Of a DNA stretch of 64,000 bases, positions 59,818 through 64,000 are shown piece after piece; the first letter of the stretch is position 1; each line of letters begins with the position of its first letter. Made by a program: the position numbers and the translations under genes. The DNA lies in contig NZ_JAMGBG010000029.1 in the NCBI RefSeq assembly GCF_023516595.1, forward strand, positions 124,001 to 188,000, read 5' to 3'. This stretch comes from Streptomyces neyagawaensis. GTDB lineage: Bacteria > Actinomycetota > Actinomycetes > Streptomycetales > Streptomycetaceae. The notes below the pieces were generated by a model. It did no database searches. It was given only the letters and a program-made list of their open reading frames with translations, and had not been told where the DNA came from.

Positions 59818-61011
59818 ATGGGGACGCAACAGTCGCGTCAGTCGCAGGACCCGAGCGGACAGGGGCGCGGTACGGGCAGGCGGGCGCTGCTCGGGGCCGC
59901 GGTGCTCGGCGCGGGCGGAGCCGTCCTCGGGCTGCCGGGCACGGCGGGGGCCGAGGAGGCGAAGGCGCCCGGCGCGTCGTCGCACGGCGGCTACCGGAGC
60001 CTGCCGGTGCCGACGATCATCGCGCACCGGGGGGCCAGCGGCTACCGCCCGGAGCACACACTCGGCTCGTACCAGCTCGCCCTCGACATGGGCGCGCACG
60101 TCATCGAACAGGATCTCGTTCCCACCAAGGACGGCCACCTGGTGTGCCGCCACGAGAACGACATCACCGGCACCACCGACGTGGCGTCCCACACCGAGTT
60201 CGCCGACCGGAAGACCACGAAGGTCGTCGACGGCGTCTCCTACACCGGCTGGTTCACCGAGGACTTCACCCTCGCGGAGCTGAAGACCCTGCGCGCCAAG
60301 GAGCGCATCCCCGGCACCCGGCAGGAGAACACCCTCTACGACGGCCGCTGGGAGATCCCCACCTTCGAGGAGGTCCTGCGCTGGGCCGAGAAGGAGGGCA
60401 GGAAGCGCGGCCGACGGATCTGGCTGCACGTCGAGACCAAGCACCCCACCTACTTCCGCAAGCTGGGCCTCGGCCTGGAGGAGCCGCTCGCCAAGCTGCT
60501 GCGCAAGTACGACCGCCACCGGAAGAACTCGCCGGTCTTCCTCCAGTCGTTCGAGCCGAGCAGCATCCAGCGCCTCAACCGCCTGGTCGACAGCCCCCTC
60601 GTCGTCCTGCTGTCCGGCGCGGCCACCCGCCCCTGGGACTTCGTCGAGGCCGGTGACCCGCGCACCGTCGCCGACCTGGTCAAGCCGGAGGGCCTGGCCT
60701 GGATCGCCTCCTACGCCAACGGCATCGGCCCCACCCTCGACCTGATCATCCCGCGCGACTCCGGCGGCCGGCTCACCACGCCGACCACCCTTGTCCCGGA
60801 CGCGCACGCCAAGGGCCTGATCCTGCACCCCTACACCATGCGCAACGAGAACAGCTTCCTGCCCGCCGACTTCCGCAAGGGGACCGACCCCAACGCCTAC
60901 GGCGACGCCTTCGGCGCGTTCAAGGTGTACTTCGACACCGGCATCGACGGCATCTTCACCGACAACACGGACACGGGCCTGCTGGCGCACGCGGACTTCG
61001 TGGGCGACTGA
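59818..61011 (+). CDS. Tat-secreted glycerophosphodiester phosphodiesterase
   Basis: 397 residues from ATG 59818 with GGGAGG upstream. The N-terminus holds a twin-arginine signal (TGRRALLGAAVLGAGGA). The GDPD core is clear: IAHRGASGYRPEHT, EQDLVPTKDGHLVCRHE and LHVETKHP supply metal and catalytic residues; an insertion follows the third strand as in the larger secreted forms. It hydrolyses glycerophosphodiesters outside the cell, supplying glycerol 3-phosphate and phosphate. A TTGACA at 59593 and an ATACC/GGTAT palindrome in the upstream gap may mark regulation. Confidence 0.92.
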   Translation: MGTQQSRQSQDPSGQGRGTGRRALLGAAVLGAGGAVLGLPGTAGAEEAKAPGASSHGGYRSLPVPTIIAHRGASGYRPEHTLGSYQLALDMGAHVIEQDLVPTKDGHLVCRHENDITGTTDVASHTEFADRKTTKVVDGVSYTGWFTEDFTLAELKTLRAKERIPGTRQENTLYDGRWEIPTFEEVLRWAEKEGRKRGRRIWLHVETKHPTYFRKLGLGLEEPLAKLLRKYDRHRKNSPVFLQSFEPSSIQRLNRLVDSPLVVLLSGAATRPWDFVEAGDPRTVADLVKPEGLAWIASYANGIGPTLDLIIPRDSGGRLTTPTTLVPDAHAKGLILHPYTMRNENSFLPADFRKGTDPNAYGDAFGAFKVYFDTGIDGIFTDNTDTGLLAHADFVGD

Positions 61012-61138
61012 CCCGCGCCCCCGCGCCCCCTCCCGCTCCTGACGCGCTCCGCGTCAACGGAGGCGGCGCATGCCCCGATTGGGGTGACACCCGGCCGCCC
61101 CGGCAACCCTCCGCCGGGGCGGCGGCGTCCCGGCGCAT

Positions 61139-61645
61139 ATGACACCCGACATGCTCACCACCCTCCGCCCCCTGCTCGTCGCGGAGGCGTCGGCCGAGGC
61201 GCACGCCGCCGGCGCCGAGGCGGGGGACCTGGAACAGGCGGTCTGGCTGCGTCTGCTGGAACGGCTCGACGCCGACGGCCCGCCCACCGACCCCGAGAGC
61301 TGGCTGCGCAGCGCCGTCCGCTTCGAGGCCCGGCTCAGCCGCCGGACGGCCCGAGCCGAACAGCCCTACGCGGCGGAGCCCGCGGACGACCACGCCCCCG
61401 GTCCGGAACAGCAGGCGCTCACCGCGGCCCGCCGCCGGGCCCTGTACGCCGCCGTCCGCCGGCTCCCCGGCCGCTGCCCCCGGCTGCTCGCGGCGCTGCT
61501 GTCACCACGGGACCTCACCTATCGCGAGATCGCGGGCGAGTTGGGTATCTCACAGGGCAGCCTCGGACCGGAACGTTCCCGATGCCTGGGATGTCTTCGG
61601 CGAATGCTGACGACGGAGATTGCGGCGCGCGAACCGCGGGGATAG
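61139..61645 (+). CDS. Sigma-70-like (ECF-type) protein
   Basis: 168 residues. A shortened region 2 (DLEQAVWLRLLERLDADG) is followed by region 4: AAVRRLPGRCPRLLAALLSP, then DLTYREIAGELGISQGSLGPER with SRCLGCLRRML, the helix-turn-helix that reads -35 elements. No anti-sigma gene adjoins. It may direct a small stress or developmental regulon. The start is uncertain because no clear ribosome-binding site precedes it. Confidence 0.75.
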   Translation: MTPDMLTTLRPLLVAEASAEAHAAGAEAGDLEQAVWLRLLERLDADGPPTDPESWLRSAVRFEARLSRRTARAEQPYAAEPADDHAPGPEQQALTAARRRALYAAVRRLPGRCPRLLAALLSPRDLTYREIAGELGISQGSLGPERSRCLGCLRRMLTTEIAAREPRG

Positions 61646-61690
61646 GAGTGGGGGACAACAGGTGAGCAGGTGAGCGGGAGGCGTGCACAC

Positions 61691-62188
61691 ATGGGCATGA
61701 GCGTGACCATCTCGGTGGCGACCGAGCAGGACGCCGAGCAGATCTTCAGGCTGCAGTACCTGTGCTTCCAGAGCGAGGCGGCGCTGTACGGCAACTACCG
61801 CATCGATCCGCTCGTCCAGAGCCTCGACTCGGTCCGCGCGGAGGTCGCCTCGGACTGCGTGTTCGTGGCCCGCCTCGGTGACGAGGTGGTCGGCTCCGTA
61901 CGCGGAGCCCTCGACGAGGACGGTGCCGCCGCCATCGGCAAACTCTGCGTCCACCCCCGCCTCCAGGGCCACGGCATCGGCGCCCGCCTGCTCCGAGCGG
62001 CCGAGTCGGCCCTCGTGGAGGAGCGCGGCGCCACCAAGTTCCGCCTCAGCGCCGGTCACCGCAGCGAGGGCAACCTCCGGCTGTACCGCAGGGTGGGCTA
62101 CGAGGCGGTCGGCACCAGCCAGGGACGCGACGGCGTGCCGATGGTGATCCTGGAGAAGCCGGCCCAGGCGTACGTGGCCACGGCCTGA
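61691..62188 (+). CDS. GNAT-family N-acetyltransferase
   Basis: 165 residues from ATG 61691, with GGGAGG about ten bases upstream. Acetyl-CoA binding motif A is VHPRLQGHGIGARLLRAAE (Q/R-x-x-G-x-G/A). YRRVGYEAVG is motif B. The acceptor is unknown. It follows the sigma-like gene by 45 bp on the same strand. Confidence 0.9.
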   Translation: MGMSVTISVATEQDAEQIFRLQYLCFQSEAALYGNYRIDPLVQSLDSVRAEVASDCVFVARLGDEVVGSVRGALDEDGAAAIGKLCVHPRLQGHGIGARLLRAAESALVEERGATKFRLSAGHRSEGNLRLYRRVGYEAVGTSQGRDGVPMVILEKPAQAYVATA

Positions 62189-62225
62189 CGGACGCCGGCG
62201 CCCGGCTGGAGCCGCCTGACGCAGG

Positions 62226-62726
62226 TCAGGCGGCGGCTTCCTGCCGCGCGCTCTTGCGCAGCCAGTACATGGCGGTGATCGGCAGGATCACCGGGATGAA
62301 CAGATAGCCGATCCCGTAGTCCGACCACACCGTCTTGTCGGGGAACGCCGACGGCTCGACCAGTGTCCACGTCCCCACGATCAGCACGCCCGCCAGCTCG
62401 ACCGCGCAGCACACCCGCGCCGCCTTCCGGGCGAACTCCCCGCCCCGCACCAGCGAGTACGTGATGAACCCGTACACGACACCCGCGACCGCGGACAGCG
62501 AGTAGGCGAGCGGCGCGTGCTCGAACTCGGTGGAGATCTGCACGACGGACCGCGACACCGCGCCGACGACCATCACGCCGTACAGCCAGACGAGCAGCAT
62601 GCCGGGCCCGCCGATGAGGCGGGTCCGCTTCTTCTCCGCCGGCGGCTCGTCGTTCTGCCGCGGCTCGTCGTCGGTGCCGCGCTGCTCGTCGCTCGTGCCG
62701 CGCGGCTTGTCGTCCGTGGCCGTCAC
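62226..62726 (-). CDS. Integral membrane protein
   Basis: 166 residues from GTG 62726. A charged, low-complexity N-terminal tail (Asp, Glu, Arg, Lys) of about 45 residues precedes three to four membrane helices (GMLLVWLYGVMVVGAVSR, AVAGVVYGFITYSLV, GYLFIPVILPITAMYWL). I recognise it only as a conserved actinobacterial membrane protein. Its start lies one base past the stop of the upstream gene, so the two are cotranscribed and may form one complex. Confidence 0.7.
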   Translation of the reverse strand: MTATDDKPRGTSDEQRGTDDEPRQNDEPPAEKKRTRLIGGPGMLLVWLYGVMVVGAVSRSVVQISTEFEHAPLAYSLSAVAGVVYGFITYSLVRGGEFARKAARVCCAVELAGVLIVGTWTLVEPSAFPDKTVWSDYGIGYLFIPVILPITAMYWLRKSARQEAAA

Positions 62727-62727
62727 C

Positions 62728-63087
62728 TCAGCCTCCCCAGATGTCGTAGAGCCGTACCTGCAGCACCGCGAGCACCACACCGCCGGCGGCGACGGTCACG
62801 CTGCCCCAACGGGTGCGCTCCGCCAGCGACATGAACCCCGCCACCGGGACGCAGGCGAAGGAGCCGAGCAGATAGGAGACGAAGATCGTGGTGCCCTGCT
62901 CGGGCTTCTCACCGCGCGCCAGCAGCACGATCCCGACCACCAGCTGCACCAGGGTCAGCACCGTCACCACGGCCATCCCGATGAAGTGCCAGTCCTTGGT
63001 CGGCTGGTCCCGGTACGCGGCCCAGCCGCACCACGCGGCGAGCACAAGCGCGGCGACGGCGGTCGCCACCGTCAGGGCAACAAGCAT
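62728..63087 (-). CDS. Small integral membrane protein
   Basis: 119 residues with four predicted helices (LVALTVATAVAALVLAAW, IGMAVVTVLTLVQLVVGIVL, IFVSYLLGSFACVPVAGFM, VTVAAGGVVLAVLQVRLY). No family name comes to mind. It is first in a two-gene operon with the next membrane protein. Function unknown. Confidence 0.7.
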   Translation of the reverse strand: MLVALTVATAVAALVLAAWCGWAAYRDQPTKDWHFIGMAVVTVLTLVQLVVGIVLLARGEKPEQGTTIFVSYLLGSFACVPVAGFMSLAERTRWGSVTVAAGGVVLAVLQVRLYDIWGG

Positions 63088-63293
63088 GCCGCGACCCTAT
63101 TACGGCGAAAAACACCCGCCGCGCCCGGCCCCGCACGATAACGCGCCCCCACCGGACGCCGTGGCCTTCACCACAGTCACCGGTGCCCAAAGAGTGGACA
63201 GGGCAGGCTTGACCTGCTGGTCCGTCGACTCGAGCTGTCCGTAATGCGGACAGCCGTCTCCTGCCCCCGGTATACGTCTGCTTTACTGACCTC

Positions 63294-63380
63294 ATGACCA
63301 CGACGAGCTGCCGCATCTGTGCGACCGAGGCGACCATGACGCCCGGTGCTCGTTGTATGTGTCGAATGTGCGCCTTCTAG
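63294..63380 (+). CDS. Cys/Met-rich 28-residue leader peptide upstream of metN
   Basis: The ORF MTTTSCRICATEATMTPGAR continues CMCRMCAF and stops at 63380, 160 bp before metN. It contains five Cys and four Met in 28 residues. Such a composition directly before a methionine ABC-transporter gene suggests a translated leader that senses Cys or Met supply by ribosome stalling. The start has no strong ribosome-binding site and translation is not proven. Confidence 0.5.
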   Translation: MTTTSCRICATEATMTPGARCMCRMCAF

Positions 63381-63540
63381 AGGGCCCCCGCACCACCCCC
63401 TGAGCCTCGCGCCCCGAAGCGAGCACCTGTGGCACGTCCGTACGCCGCACGCCGTACGCGACCTTGATGCCCCGCGCACACCTTTGTCTCCCGTACCCGG
63501 GCACATCCACGCCCGCGTACTCGACAGTGATGGAAACCCA

Positions 63541-64000
63541 GTGATCACCACATCGGGCCTCACCAAGGTCTACCGCGGCCGTGGCCGCGAGGTCACCGCC
63601 CTCGACGGAGTCGACCTGCACGTACGCGAGGGCGAGGTGTACGGCGTCATCGGCCAGTCCGGCGCCGGCAAGTCCTCGCTGATCCGCTGCGTCAACCTCC
63701 TCGAACGCCCCACCTCCGGCACCGTCACGGTCGACGGCCAGGACCTCACCGCCCTCGCCGGCCGCGGCCCCCGCGCCGGCCGGGAGCTGCGCCGGGCGCG
63801 CAGCCGCATCGGCATGGTCTTCCAGCACTTCAACCTGCTGTCCACGCGCACCGTCCAGGACAACGTCGAACTGCCGCTGGAGATCCTCGGCACCTCCGGC
63901 AAGGAGCGCTCCCGCAAGGCCCTGGAACTGCTCGACCTCGTCGGCCTCGCCGACAAGGCCAAGGTCTACCCGGCCCAGCTCTCCGGCGGCCAGAAGCAGC
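63541..64000 (+). CDS. metN: Methionine ABC transporter ATP-binding protein, partial
   Basis: From GTG 63541 the frame runs off the right edge after 153 codons. Walker A is GQSGAGKSSLIRCVNLLERP, the Q-loop VFQHFNLLSTRTV, and the signature LSGGQKQ is just reached; the QSGAGKS and RCVNLLERP combination is typical of MetN. The permease and binding protein (metI, metQ) presumably follow outside the window. It imports D/L-methionine using ATP at the inner membrane face. Confidence 0.93.
   Translation, partial: MITTSGLTKVYRGRGREVTALDGVDLHVREGEVYGVIGQSGAGKSSLIRCVNLLERPTSGTVTVDGQDLTALAGRGPRAGRELRRARSRIGMVFQHFNLLSTRTVQDNVELPLEILGTSGKERSRKALELLDLVGLADKAKVYPAQLSGGQKQ

Overview
The window is high-GC actinobacterial DNA and almost certainly Streptomyces: strongly GC-biased third codon positions, many GTG starts, 4-bp start/stop overlaps, DUF5997, LAL-type regulators, and an argC-J-B-D-R plus argH locus. 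No tRNA, rRNA or CRISPR array was seen.

Left flank (1-7.2 kb): a truncated LysR-type gene, DUF5997, an FGE-sulfatase-like protein, a HEAT-repeat protein, two unassigned genes, a small cupin and an AraC-type regulator. A decayed IS5-type transposase lies at 7.3-7.6 kb.

Accessory region (7.3-42 kb): two large divergent LAL (ATPase-LuxR) regulators face a minus-strand nonribosomal peptide operon running from 29,855 down to 14,003. In transcription order it encodes a capreomycidine synthase-like PLP enzyme (VioD/OrfR type), a VioC/OrfP-type Fe(II)/2-oxoglutarate hydroxylase, NRPS C-A-PCP (aromatic-type pocket), a free-standing C domain, MbtH, an MFS exporter, a class V aminotransferase, an A-PCP whose Asp235 equivalent is Ser, a D-2-hydroxyacid dehydrogenase and a second C-A-PCP with two acidic pocket residues. 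Upstream of this operon are a transposase fragment, a KS-ACP-reductase protein that has lost its AT, a scrambled A/PCP relic and another A-PCP. A divergent P450 follows at 37 kb. The most economical reading is a cryptic pathway that turns arginine into 3-hydroxyarginine and capreomycidine and builds it into a short peptide containing an aromatic residue and possibly a hydroxy- or keto-acid unit. No thioesterase is visible; the only release-type domain is the reductase. The region then holds a DoxX/cupin/LysR group, an IS5-family element and a multiply frameshifted TnsA-like gene.

Core right half (42-64 kb): argC-argJ-argB-argD-argR read as one coupled operon, with argH 6 kb further on; ARG-box-like palindromes overlap the argC and argH promoters. 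Between them sit a flavin-based extracytoplasmic electron-transfer set (ApbE, a triple FMN-binding lipid-side protein, a ferric-reductase-like flavoprotein), a PPOX protein and a secreted three-repeat protein. After argH come an aldo/keto reductase, a TetR-MFS efflux pair with a clear operator, a nucleotidyltransferase, a 200-bp palindromic MITE-like element, an acyltransferase, a Tat-exported glycerophosphodiesterase, a sigma-like protein, a GNAT enzyme, two membrane proteins, a Cys/Met-rich 28-residue leader ORF and the start of metN.

The NRPS region sits directly beside the arginine genes that make its presumed precursor and is bordered by transposase debris. This fits an island acquired next to argC, although the boundaries are inferred rather than seen.
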